A stretch of DNA of 64,000 nucleotides from G965215145 sp965215145 (lineage in GTDB: Bacteria > Bacteroidota > Rhodothermia > Rhodothermales > JANQRZ01): positions 2,170,001-2,234,000 of the forward strand of contig OZ244038.1 in NCBI GenBank assembly GCA_965215145.1. Reading direction: 5' to 3'. Positions 54,623-62,655 of the stretch are shown piece after piece. Within the stretch, counting starts at the first letter, position 1. Every line of letters starts with the position of its first letter. Under the pieces are notes generated by a model. That model was not told the DNA's origin, did not search any database, and worked only from the letters and a program-made list of their open reading frames with translations. The position numbers were made by a program, and so were the translations under genes.

Positions 54623-55744
54623 TCACTGTTCGCTGCCCTCTGCTCGCTGCTCCCGCAGCGAGTCCGGGAATGCCTCGCGGAGGAGGCCGGCGAAGGCGCC
54701 GCCGTCGTAGCCGAGGGGGAAGATGGCGACGCCGCCCAGGCGCTCCTCACGGACGAAAGCCAGCTTGGCGCGGGTGCTCTCGGCGTCGTCGAACCAGCCC
54801 TGCCGCCAGCCGGCGCTGTCGCGGAAGGCGTAGAACGGGGCGCCCGTAGTGGGGTCGCGGCGGAGGCCGTGGCGCGCGGACCGCTCCGCCGCGGCGACGG
54901 GCACCTCGGGGACGCGCTCGCGGACGGGGGCGTAGGCGATGATCTCGCCGGCCCCCCGCGTCGCCGCGCCGATCTCGCCGTGCTCGGTGGGCCACTCGTA
55001 GCCGTAGAGCGGCGCCGCCATCACCAGCTTCTGGCGGGGCACGCGGAGCCGGTCGTAGCGGTCGAGGACGCCCTCCCAACTCAGCCCCTCCGGGTTGCGG
55101 AGCGCGGCCGTTGGGCCGGCGGTGGGGCCGGTGAGCCAGTGGAAGTCGTACCCCTGCACGACGAGGTGGTCCGCGGCGGCGGCGAGGGCGCGCTCGTCGT
55201 AGGCGTCGGCGGCGTCCTCGGCCAGCGTGAAGACCGAGACGACGGGCTCGCGGCCGAGCGCGTCGCGGAGCGCCCCTCGGAGGTCGCGGACGAACCGGGG
55301 GTAGGCGTCGCGGACCTCGGAGGGCACGGGCTCGAAGACCTCGAAGTCGAGGTGGACCCCGTCGGCGCCGCCGTCGCGGGCGGCCTCCACGGCGGCACGG
55401 AGGAGGCGGGCGGTGGCGGCCTCGTCCGAGAGGACGGCCACGAACGTCGCGCGGTCGAACAGCGAGAGGGTGGGGACGACGCGGGCGCCGGCCCGCTGCG
55501 CCGCCGCCGTCATCGGGCGCCACGCCTCCGGCCACCCGTTCGCCGCCGCGATGCTCCCGTCTGGCCCGACCGAGAGGTCGAAGAAGGCGAGTACGTCGAG
55601 GCCAGCGAGATCCGCTTCTTGCCAGGCGTCCCCCATCCACCACACGTGGTAGCCGACGACGGTGAACCGCGGCGCCGGCCGGCAGCCGGCCACGGCGAGG
55701 AGCAGGAAGGCGAGCGCGAAGAGGGGCGCGGTGCAGCGGCGCAT
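54623..55744 (-). CDS. GH18-family glycosidase lipoprotein
   Basis: 373 residues. A signal peptide ends in the lipobox VAGC. The GH18 barrel has VVGYHVWWMGDAWQ, the catalytic motif DGVHLDFE (Asp128, Asp133 and proton donor Glu135; the middle Asp of the usual DxxDxDxE is His131), and VMAAPLYGYEWP, then FYAFRDSAGWRQGWFDDAES. This matches the YaaH/chitinase-like branch acting on peptidoglycan or chitin-like polymers. It should be lipid-anchored at the envelope. The ATG was chosen for the signal peptide. It is divergent from uvrC. Confidence 0.9.
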   Translation of the reverse strand: MRRCTAPLFALAFLLLAVAGCRPAPRFTVVGYHVWWMGDAWQEADLAGLDVLAFFDLSVGPDGSIAAANGWPEAWRPMTAAAQRAGARVVPTLSLFDRATFVAVLSDEAATARLLRAAVEAARDGGADGVHLDFEVFEPVPSEVRDAYPRFVRDLRGALRDALGREPVVSVFTLAEDAADAYDERALAAAADHLVVQGYDFHWLTGPTAGPTAALRNPEGLSWEGVLDRYDRLRVPRQKLVMAAPLYGYEWPTEHGEIGAATRGAGEIIAYAPVRERVPEVPVAAAERSARHGLRRDPTTGAPFYAFRDSAGWRQGWFDDAESTRAKLAFVREERLGGVAIFPLGYDGGAFAGLLREAFPDSLREQRAEGSEQ

Positions 55745-55898
55745 CGGGTAGGAGTGGGGATCGTGGGGTCGGGGGCAGGCGTGTGACAGATGACCGTCGG
55801 CGCGGCGGGCTAGCCTTATCGGCCTCCACCCACCTCGGCCCCAACGCCTTCCCCTCTCCCTTTCTCCCACTCCCCCGCTCCTCCGTTCCTCCGCCCCG

Positions 55899-57812
55899 AT
55901 GACCGAGGCCCTCGCCGACAAGCTCAAGCACCTCCCGAAGGCGCCCGGCGTCTACCAGCACAAGGACGCCGCGGGGAAGGTGCTCTACGTCGGCAAGGCG
56001 AAGAACCTCCGCAACCGCGTGCGGAGCTACTTCCAGGAGAGCCGCCCCCGCGACGGCCGCCTCCGCGCGCTCGTCGCCAAGGTCGAGGACGTCGAGGTGA
56101 TCGTGACCGACACGGAGGCCGAGGCGCTCATCCTCGAGAACAACCTCATCAAGCGCCTGAAGCCGCGCTACAACGTCCTCCTCAAGGACGACAAGAGCTA
56201 CCCCTACATCTGCATCAAGAACGAGCGCTTCCCCCGCGTCTTCCCCACCCGCCGCGTCCGCAAGGACGGCAGCCGGTACTTCGGGCCGTACACCGACGTG
56301 AAGAGCATGAAGCTCATGCTCAAGACGATCAAGAGCCTGTTCAAGCTCCGAAGCTGCTCGCTCTACCTCTCCGAGGGGAACATCCGCGCCGAGAAGTTCC
56401 AGCCCTGCCTCGACTACCACATCCAGAAGTGCGCCGCGCCGTGCGTGGGCTACGAGACGGAGGAGCACTACAACCGGAGCATCGAGCAGATCGAGAAGCT
56501 CCTGAACGGGAAGACAAAGGAGCTCCTCGCGCTCCTGGAGGACGAGATGCAGCGGCTCGCCGCCGAGCACCAGTTCGAGGAGGCCGCCGCCTACCGCGAC
56601 CGCATCCGCGCCATCGAGAAGTACCGCGAGCGCCAGAAGGTCGTCGCCGAGGACGAGGCCGACCGCGACCTCTTCGCCCTCGCCACCGACCGCGAGGCCG
56701 ATGTCGGGATCGGCGTCGTGTTCGTGATGCGGGAGGGGAAGATCATCGGCCGCCGCCACAAGACCGTCCGCCCCGTCGAGGGCGTCGAGGACGGGGAGCT
56801 GATGCAGCGGCTCCTGGAGGACTTCTACGCCGAGGCCACGTTCTTCCCCGACGAGGTGCTGCTCTCCCACGCCCCCGCCGAGCCCGGCCCATTGGAGGAC
56901 GTACTCCGCGAGGGCCGAGGGAAAAAGGTCCCCCTCCGCGTCCCCGAGCGCGGCGACAAGGCGAGCCTCCTGCGGATGACGGAGGCCAACGCCCGCCTCC
57001 TCCTCGGCGAGTGGAAGCTGCAGAAGGAGAAGCAGGACGAGGACCGCGTCCCCCGCTCCGTGCAGGCGCTCCAGCGCGACCTCCGGCTCAAGCGGCTCCC
57101 CCGCCGGATCGAGTGCTTCGACGTCAGCCACCTCGGTGGGACGGGCACGGTGGCGTCGTGCGTGGTGTTCGAGGACGGCCGCCCGAAGAAGGGCGACTAC
57201 CGGACGTTCAAGATCCGCTCCGTCCCCCAGGGCAAGCCCGACGACTACCAGAGCATGCGCGAGGTCATCGAGCGACGGTACCGGCGGACGCTAGAGGAGA
57301 ACGGCCCGTGGCCGGACCTCGTCGTGATCGACGGCGGGAAGGGCCAGCTCTCGGCGGCCGTCGAGAGCCTCCGGGCGGTGGACGTGTACGGGCGCTTCCC
57401 CGTCGTCGGCCTCGCCAAGCGGTTGGAGGAGGTGTTCGTCCCCGGCGACACCCAGCCGACGATGATCCCCCGGACGTCGAGCGCGCTGCGGCTGCTCCAG
57501 CGCGCCCGCGACGAGGCCCACCGCTTCGCCGTCACCGCGCAGCGGAAGCAGCGCGAGCTCTCGACGCTGCACACGGAGCTCCTAGAGATCGAGGGGGTCG
57601 GGGCGAAGACGTCGCGGAAGCTCCTCCAGGCGTTCGGCAGCGTGAAGCGGATCGCGGCGACGCCGGAGGCGGAATTGGCGAGCGTGGTCGGGCCGGCGGC
57701 GGCGGCGCGGGTCCACGGCTACTTCGCCACGCAGCAGGGCAAGGCCGTGCCCAACGCGCCTGCGACCAAGAATGCAGCGGAGCCCGCCGGCCCGCCGTCG
57801 GAGGCGGTCTGA
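55899..57812 (+). CDS. uvrC: UvrABC excinuclease subunit C
   Basis: 637 residues. Nucleotide excision repair: UvrC makes both incisions around a lesion with UvrB. The GIY-YIG domain is at about residues 14-90 (APGVYQHKDAAGKVLYVGKA, RVRSYFQE). A cysteine cluster (KLRSCSL, CLDYHIQKCAAPCVGY) and a UVR motif (LLALLEDEMQRLAAEHQFEEAA) follow. Then comes the RNase H-like C-terminal nuclease (IECFDVSHLGGTGTVASCVV, LVVIDGGKGQLSAAVESL) and helix-hairpin-helix (LLEIEGVGAKTSRKLLQAFG). It is the last gene before the integron array. Confidence 0.97.
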   Translation: MTEALADKLKHLPKAPGVYQHKDAAGKVLYVGKAKNLRNRVRSYFQESRPRDGRLRALVAKVEDVEVIVTDTEAEALILENNLIKRLKPRYNVLLKDDKSYPYICIKNERFPRVFPTRRVRKDGSRYFGPYTDVKSMKLMLKTIKSLFKLRSCSLYLSEGNIRAEKFQPCLDYHIQKCAAPCVGYETEEHYNRSIEQIEKLLNGKTKELLALLEDEMQRLAAEHQFEEAAAYRDRIRAIEKYRERQKVVAEDEADRDLFALATDREADVGIGVVFVMREGKIIGRRHKTVRPVEGVEDGELMQRLLEDFYAEATFFPDEVLLSHAPAEPGPLEDVLREGRGKKVPLRVPERGDKASLLRMTEANARLLLGEWKLQKEKQDEDRVPRSVQALQRDLRLKRLPRRIECFDVSHLGGTGTVASCVVFEDGRPKKGDYRTFKIRSVPQGKPDDYQSMREVIERRYRRTLEENGPWPDLVVIDGGKGQLSAAVESLRAVDVYGRFPVVGLAKRLEEVFVPGDTQPTMIPRTSSALRLLQRARDEAHRFAVTAQRKQRELSTLHTELLEIEGVGAKTSRKLLQAFGSVKRIAATPEAELASVVGPAAAARVHGYFATQQGKAVPNAPATKNAAEPAGPPSEAV

Positions 57813-57916
57813 GGGGGGTTGTGGGAAGACGGCACCAGTCCGCATAGCGCGATGCGGCCCCAGCGGCCCCCCGTGCTACGCCAGCACCGATGGCGGTTGT
57901 CTGGATGGACTGGCCG

Positions 57917-58032
57917 GTTTAACTTGACGAGCGTGGCGTGTTCGGAGGAGGCTGCTCTCGTGTTATGCCGCGCGGGTCCGCTTTCGGCGACTCGTACTAT
58001 GCCGCACCGCGCCGCTCAGTAACTGGTTATAC
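57917..58032 (+). other. Left boundary site of the cassette array, diverged attC or attI-like
   Basis: GTTTAAC (57917-57923) could be an R''-like box; the clear R'-like core is GTTATAC (58026-58032), where the first cassette begins. The middle is less symmetrical than in the later attC sites. The sequence before it, from uvrC on, holds no gene. It might be an attI, a degenerate attC or a scar. The right half is well supported because TTATACGCCC at 58027 is the reverse complement of the GGGCGTATAA at the end of the same cassette. Confidence 0.55.
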
Positions 58033-58053
58033 GCCCTCCCCAACCGATACAAC

Positions 58054-58878
58054 ATGTCGTTCTCCGAGAGGATGGGATTGAAGCAGAAGTCTCCGATTCA
58101 GATCGAGTCGATGGACGACGCTCTGCGCAACAGCCTTTTCAATGTCGCGCATCCATTCCTCCTCGAAGGCCTCAGGACCTCCAAGATCGCTGCCCGCGCC
58201 CCGTATAAGCGGCGTTTCAATGCGATGTGGTCGGACTTTTTCAAGTTGCCAGTTCATAAGTCGCCAGCAAACTTCGCTGGCGCTGCTGAGCCCAACGCCA
58301 TCATCAGCGAGTTTTTCCAGACAGCGGGGTGGAATCGGGTATACGACGCCGTCGAGTATCTGGTAGCCCTCTCAGAAGGAGTTTTATCAGACGACTTTAA
58401 TTACGTTCTACGAAGGGAAGTGTCGGGCTACAGGATCTTGAACGGTTTGGTTACCCCTATCTCGGATTCGGTTCAGATCGGAGCGATCCAATCAGGACTC
58501 GACGCTTCAGGCGAAGCTGAACTTGCCGGAGTCAACAGCCACCTCGCAACATCTCTTCGGCTGCTATCGGATCGAGAACAGCCTGACTATCGGAACTCTA
58601 TCAAGGAAGCCATCTCTGCAGTTGAGAGTCTCGCGTCCGTCGTAACTGGTCAGTCAAAGCCGAACCTAAAAGACGCCTTGCGAGAGCTGGAGCAGGCTGG
58701 TACTCTCCATCCGGCACTCAAGGGCGCGTTCCAAAAACTGTACGGATGGACCTCGGATGAGGATGGGGTCCGGCACGCCATCATGGAGAACTCCAACCTC
58801 GACTTCGCAGATGCGCAATTCATGCTTGTAGCTTCATCTGCATTCGTTCACTTCATGGTGGCAAAGCTAGCCGATTGA
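58054..58878 (+). CDS. AbiJ-type abortive-infection protein (AbiJ_NTD4-like)
   Basis: 274 residues. The N-terminus MSFSERMGLKQKSPIQIESM and block DDALRNSLFNVAHPFLLEGL match the AbiJ N-terminal domain 4 group. The C-terminal half has SLRLLSDREQPDYRNSIKEA, then a LHPALKGAFQKLYGWTSDED and GVRHAIME segment that looks HEPN-like (an RNase fold common in phage defence). AbiJ proteins stop growth of phage-infected cells; the trigger and target are unknown. It starts 27 bases after the cassette boundary and its TGA is directly followed by attC. Its GC is visibly lower than that of the chromosome around it, indicating a different origin. Confidence 0.83.
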   Translation: MSFSERMGLKQKSPIQIESMDDALRNSLFNVAHPFLLEGLRTSKIAARAPYKRRFNAMWSDFFKLPVHKSPANFAGAAEPNAIISEFFQTAGWNRVYDAVEYLVALSEGVLSDDFNYVLRREVSGYRILNGLVTPISDSVQIGAIQSGLDASGEAELAGVNSHLATSLRLLSDREQPDYRNSIKEAISAVESLASVVTGQSKPNLKDALRELEQAGTLHPALKGAFQKLYGWTSDEDGVRHAIMENSNLDFADAQFMLVASSAFVHFMVAKLAD

Positions 58879-59016
58879 GGGCGTATAACCCGCCGCTGCA
58901 GGCCGACGAAGGGCGTCAGCGTCTTTGCTTCGGGCGGGGCGGCGGCGTCTCCGTAGCTTCGGTTCACCGTCCCGCCCTCAGCCCTTCGCGGCTGAGCGTC
59001 CATCTGTTATACAGCC
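58879..59016 (+). repeat. attC recombination site 1
   Basis: R'' box in GGGCGTATAAC (58879-58889), R' box in GTTATACAGCC (59006-59016). L'' region is CCGCCGCTGCAGG, L' is GCTGAGCGTC. The inner arms GCCG-A-CGAAGGGC (58902-58914) and GCCCTTCGCGGC (58981-58992) are complementary around one extrahelical A. It abuts the stop codon of the AbiJ-like gene. Confidence 0.92.
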
Positions 59017-59037
59017 TTTCCCGCCCGCGTCCAGAAG

Positions 59038-59994
59038 ATGAACCTATTCATCGACACGAACATCTATCTCAACTTCTACGATTTCTCCAGCGATGACTTG
59101 GACGAACTCCACAAGCTGGCAGCTTTGATCGAGCATGGCGAGGTAACGCTGTTGCTTCCTGAGCAGACGCTCGACGAGTTCTGGCGGAATCACGAGTCCA
59201 AGCTGGACACGGTGATTTCGAGGTTCCGGAGTAGCAAACTAGATGATCGCTTCCCTCAGATATGTAAGTCCTACGGGGAGTACCAAGCCATGCGGGATGC
59301 AATCCGGAGCTACAAGCTCGCGAAAAGCACCTTGTTGGCAAACCTTCAGGCTGACATCGATTCCGGCAGCTTGAAAGCGGATGAGGTCATCAAGGAGTTG
59401 TTTGAGGCCGCGAAGCCGATTGAGCGGTCTGGGGAGGTTGTAGATCGTGCGCGGCTCCGGTACGACCTGGGCAACCCACCTGGGAAGGACGGTTCTTACG
59501 GGGACGCCGTTAGCTGGGAGTCCCTTCTTTCCGAGGTCGGAGATGAAGAAGACTTATGCGTTGTTTCCGACGACAAGGACTTCAAATCGAAGTCAGACTC
59601 CAGCAAGATGTCGCCATTCCTGATTCGCGAGTGGAACGACTCTGATCGTGGAGAACTCCTGTTTTACGAGCGACTCTCTCTATTTCTGAAAGACAAGTTC
59701 CCGACGATCCACGTCGCGCACGAGGCTGAGAAAGAGTTGCTTATCAAGTCGCTCTCGGAGAGCAGATCGTTTGCCAAAACCCACGAGATCGTGGACAAAC
59801 TCTCTAAGTACACGGGGTTCAGCTCGGCTCAGGCTAACGACATTCTGAGTGCTACCATCTCGAATCCGCAAGTAATGTGGATCGTTTCAGATGAGGACGT
59901 CGCCGAGTTGTTGAAAGGATTGATCCAAATGCACAGGCCCCAGCTTGACGCTGAAAGCCTAGGCGAAGTGCTAAAAGAACTTGAAATGGAGTAG
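59038..59994 (+). CDS. PIN-domain (DUF4935-like) nuclease in a cassette
   Basis: 318 residues. PIN-type acidic residues are at MNLFIDTNIYLNFY (Asp6), LPEQTLDEFWRN, GDAVSWESLL and VVSDDKDF, the usual metal-binding set of an RNase H-like PIN nuclease. The C-terminal third is helical (AKTHEIVDKLSKYTGFSSAQ, DEDVAELLKGLIQM). Such proteins degrade RNA as toxins or defence effectors. No antitoxin is in this cassette, so either it is a lone defence nuclease or the partner lies elsewhere. Lower GC than the flanks. The ATG is 31 bases after the cassette start. Confidence 0.85.
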   Translation: MNLFIDTNIYLNFYDFSSDDLDELHKLAALIEHGEVTLLLPEQTLDEFWRNHESKLDTVISRFRSSKLDDRFPQICKSYGEYQAMRDAIRSYKLAKSTLLANLQADIDSGSLKADEVIKELFEAAKPIERSGEVVDRARLRYDLGNPPGKDGSYGDAVSWESLLSEVGDEEDLCVVSDDKDFKSKSDSSKMSPFLIREWNDSDRGELLFYERLSLFLKDKFPTIHVAHEAEKELLIKSLSESRSFAKTHEIVDKLSKYTGFSSAQANDILSATISNPQVMWIVSDEDVAELLKGLIQMHRPQLDAESLGEVLKELEME

Positions 59995-60010
59995 CCTGCT
60001 CGAACCACAA

Positions 60011-60147
60011 GGCTGTATAACCCGCCGCTGCAGGCCGACATGGGGCGTCAGCGTTCGTGGCTCGTCCGAACTCCGGCGTATTCTGTGTCTCGTTCTACCG
60101 TCGCGGTCGTTGCCCCATGCGGCTGAGCGGCCTTCTGTTATGGAGCC
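60011..60147 (+). repeat. attC recombination site 2
   Basis: R'' in GGCTGTATAAC (60011-60021), R' in GTTATGGAGCC (60137-60147). Inner arms GCCG-A-CATGGGGC (60034-60046) and GCCCCATGCGGC (60112-60123) are complementary around an extrahelical A, with different bases from site 1 but the same pairing. Confidence 0.92.
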
Positions 60148-60253
60148 TCCGCATTCGATACCGTTGCGCCTATCTGAGGGCACAGCGGATCGTCTCCCTC
60201 TCCCACACGCTTTTCGATTCACTCACCCAACCGCCCCTCACCGGGGTACCGCC
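60144..60253 (+). other. Conserved leader of the FG-GAP cassette
   Basis: About 110 bases between the attC and the ATG, closely matching 62537-62655 ahead of the second FG-GAP gene. Both contain GGCACAGCGGATCGTCTCCC and CACACGCTTTTCGATTCACT. The second copy has a 9-base duplication of TATCTGAGG. The leader may hold the cassette's own promoter; I cannot place it exactly. Confidence 0.55.
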
Positions 60254-62317
60254 ATGACTTACCGCTCTACACTCCCCGCTGTCTCTCTCTTTCTCACGGT
60301 GCTTCTGCTCGCCGCCGTCCCAGCAGCAGCGCAGCCACTCCTCTTCGAGTTCCTCTCGCCGAACGAGGAGCCAGGTGGACGCTTCGGTATCAGCGCAGCC
60401 GCTGTACCCGACGCTGACGGCGATGGCTTCACTGATGTGCTGGTCGCGGGTGATCGGGAAGACCCAGGCTCTTCCCCCGAGGATGCCGGTCGGGCTTATC
60501 TCTACAGTGGTGCTTCGGGTGCTCTGCTCTTTGAGCTTCAGTCCCCGAACGAAGAAACTGGAGGACGCTTCGGGGTTAGGGTGGCGGGAGTACCGGACAC
60601 CGACGGAGACGGTAGAGGCGACCTGCTCATCGGGGCTGACCTAGAAGACCCCGGCGCGAGTCCCTCTGGAGCTGGCCGGGCCTATCTCTTTAGCGGTGCA
60701 ACGGGCGCTCTCCTCTTTGAGCTTCAGTCTCCAAACGAAGAAGGAGGTGGCGACTTCGGTTTCAGCGTCGCCGGCGTACCCGACGCAAATGGAGATGGTC
60801 GTGGCGATCTCCTCATAGTTGCTCCCTTCGAGGAATCTGGTTCCAGCCCTACGAGTGCAGGACGCGCCTACCTTTTCAGTGGAGCTACAGGTGCCCTACT
60901 TCATGAACTTCGATCACCGAACGAGGAGTTTGACGGCCGGTTTGGCTTTGATGTGGCAGGAGTGCCCGATACTGATGGAGATGGCCTCGGCGACCTCCTC
61001 GTTAGCGCACGCCTCGAAGACCCCGGAACGAGTCCTACCAACGCCGGGCGGGCTTATCTCTATAGTGGAGCTACAGGTGCTCTGCTCCTCGAACTCCAGT
61101 CTCCGAACGAGGAAGCCGAAGGCCGCTTTGGCTATAATGTGGCTGGGGTGCCAGACACCGATGGAGATGGTCGTGGCGATCTGCTAGTCAGTGCACGCTT
61201 CGAAGACCCTGGCGCAAGTCCTGAGGATGCAGGGCGGGCGTACCTCTTTAGCGGTGCCACAGGCACGCTTCTCTTCGAGCTTCAATCCCCAAACGAAGAA
61301 AGCCTTGGTTACTTCGGCTCTGACACAGCAGAAGTGCCTGATGCTGATGGCGATGGGCGTGGAGACCTCCTCATCGGAGCCGAGGGAGAAGACCCGGGTT
61401 CGTCTCCTGAGGGTGCGGGGCGCGCATACCTCTTTAGCGGTGCCACAGGCACGCTGCTCCGCGAACTTGTCTCTCCTAATGAGGAGGCAGGTGGCGGCTT
61501 CGGCTCATTCGGCTCAACTGCGGGTCTTCTCGATGCTGACGGCGATGGGCGAAGCGATATCCTCGTCGGAGCAAGGAATGAGGATCCCGGCGCAAGCCCC
61601 ACGGATGCGGGGCGGGCCTACCTCTTCTCGGGTGCTTCCGGCTCCGGCTTCGACCTCACAGCGACAGCACTCGGCTCCCTCACTGTCGCTCCCGGTGGCT
61701 CCATCCGCTTCGCCTACACTGTGGTGAACAACACTGACGCTTCGGTCTCCGGCGATCTCTTCTTCGTCGCTCGGCAGGGCGCGAGTGCTGTGGCCTCCGG
61801 TCGCATTCTCTCAGGCACACTTCAGGCGGGGCAGACCGTCTCGGGTATGTTCACGCAGCGGGTTCCTCAGAGCACTCCGGCAGGTACTTACACGTATGAA
61901 CTCAGCATCGGGCAATTTCCTTCTGCCGTCGCCGACACCGAGACATTCACGGTCACGGTGACCGGCTCGGCGCGCGCAGCCGGTGCGGTGGCATGGGAAG
62001 TGACAGATGCCTCGCCGTGGGAGACTGCCGAGGCTCCAGCGGGCGCAGCCCGTGCAGCGGAAGCTCCGGCGGTGGCCTACCCGAACCCATTCCGGCAGCA
62101 GACGGCGCTCTCGTTCACGCTGCCCTCGCCGGAGCGGGTGCGGCTGGCCGTCTACGACGTGCTCGGGCGCGAGGTCGCCGTGCTCTTCGACGGTACAGCC
62201 GAGGCCGGCCGGCACGAGGCGACGCTCGACGGGTCGGGCCTGCCGAGCGGGGTCTACCTCTGGCGGCTCGAAGCCGGAGCCGAGGTACAGAAGGGTCGGC
62301 TGACGCTGCTGCGATAG
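60254..62317 (+). CDS. Secreted FG-GAP propeller protein with T9SS sorting domain (integron cassette)
   Basis: 687 residues. Signal peptide ends near AAVPAAAQ. Seven repeats of exactly or nearly 62 residues follow (186 bp each, about 60350-61640). Each has an SPNEE start, a calcium loop like DADGDG, LLIGA or LLVSA, EDPG, and GRAYLFSGATG. Seven repeats make one integrin alpha-like propeller. A linker domain (DLTATALGSLTVAPGGSIRF) and a type A T9SS domain (VAYPNPFRQQTALSFTLPSP, then GLPSGVYLWRLEAG) complete it. The C-terminal part has the high GC of the chromosome while the repeats are less so. It resembles the chromosomal gene at 28986. Confidence 0.9.
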   Translation: MTYRSTLPAVSLFLTVLLLAAVPAAAQPLLFEFLSPNEEPGGRFGISAAAVPDADGDGFTDVLVAGDREDPGSSPEDAGRAYLYSGASGALLFELQSPNEETGGRFGVRVAGVPDTDGDGRGDLLIGADLEDPGASPSGAGRAYLFSGATGALLFELQSPNEEGGGDFGFSVAGVPDANGDGRGDLLIVAPFEESGSSPTSAGRAYLFSGATGALLHELRSPNEEFDGRFGFDVAGVPDTDGDGLGDLLVSARLEDPGTSPTNAGRAYLYSGATGALLLELQSPNEEAEGRFGYNVAGVPDTDGDGRGDLLVSARFEDPGASPEDAGRAYLFSGATGTLLFELQSPNEESLGYFGSDTAEVPDADGDGRGDLLIGAEGEDPGSSPEGAGRAYLFSGATGTLLRELVSPNEEAGGGFGSFGSTAGLLDADGDGRSDILVGARNEDPGASPTDAGRAYLFSGASGSGFDLTATALGSLTVAPGGSIRFAYTVVNNTDASVSGDLFFVARQGASAVASGRILSGTLQAGQTVSGMFTQRVPQSTPAGTYTYELSIGQFPSAVADTETFTVTVTGSARAAGAVAWEVTDASPWETAEAPAGAARAAEAPAVAYPNPFRQQTALSFTLPSPERVRLAVYDVLGREVAVLFDGTAEAGRHEATLDGSGLPSGVYLWRLEAGAEVQKGRLTLLR

Positions 62318-62330
62318 CCATGCACAATGA

Positions 62331-62362
62331 AGGGGTCCGGCGGCCCGTAGCGCTGGACCCCT
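62331..62362 (+). terminator. Hairpin after the FG-GAP cassette gene
   Basis: Stem AGGGGTCC (62331-62338) and GGACCCCT (62355-62362), 13 bases after the stop codon, followed by CTCGTTCGGCTT, only weakly T-rich. Probable transcription terminator inside the cassette, ahead of attC 3. Confidence 0.6.
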
Positions 62363-62408
62363 CTCGTTCGGCTTCAACAGCCGGAGCGTGATCTGTCCCC
62401 ACCCGAAC

Positions 62409-62540
62409 GGCTCCATAACCCGCCGCTGCAGGCGGACGCAGGGCTGCACGGTCTTGCCTCGCACGAGCGCCGTCACGATCTTCAACCCGTTCCACCCTCG
62501 GCGCTCCCTGCGCCGCTGAGCGGCCATTTGTTATGGAGCC
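62409..62540 (+). repeat. attC recombination site 3
   Basis: R'' in GGCTCCATAAC (62409-62419), R' in GTTATGGAGCC (62530-62540). Inner arms GCGG-A-CGCAGGG (62432-62443) and CCCTGCGCCGC (62506-62516) pair around an extrahelical A. The 338 bases between the two FG-GAP genes consist of the terminator, this site and the conserved leader. Confidence 0.92.
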
Positions 62541-62655
62541 TACGCCTTCGATACCGTTGTGCCTATCTGAGGTATCTGAGGGCACAGCGGATCGTCTCCC
62601 CCTCCCACACGCTTTTCGATTCACTCACCCAACCGCCCCTCACCAGGGTACCGCC

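Noticed and set aside
60350..61640. The 186-base tandem repetition as a non-coding satellite
   Set aside because: It is fully explained by 62-residue FG-GAP repeats in frame.
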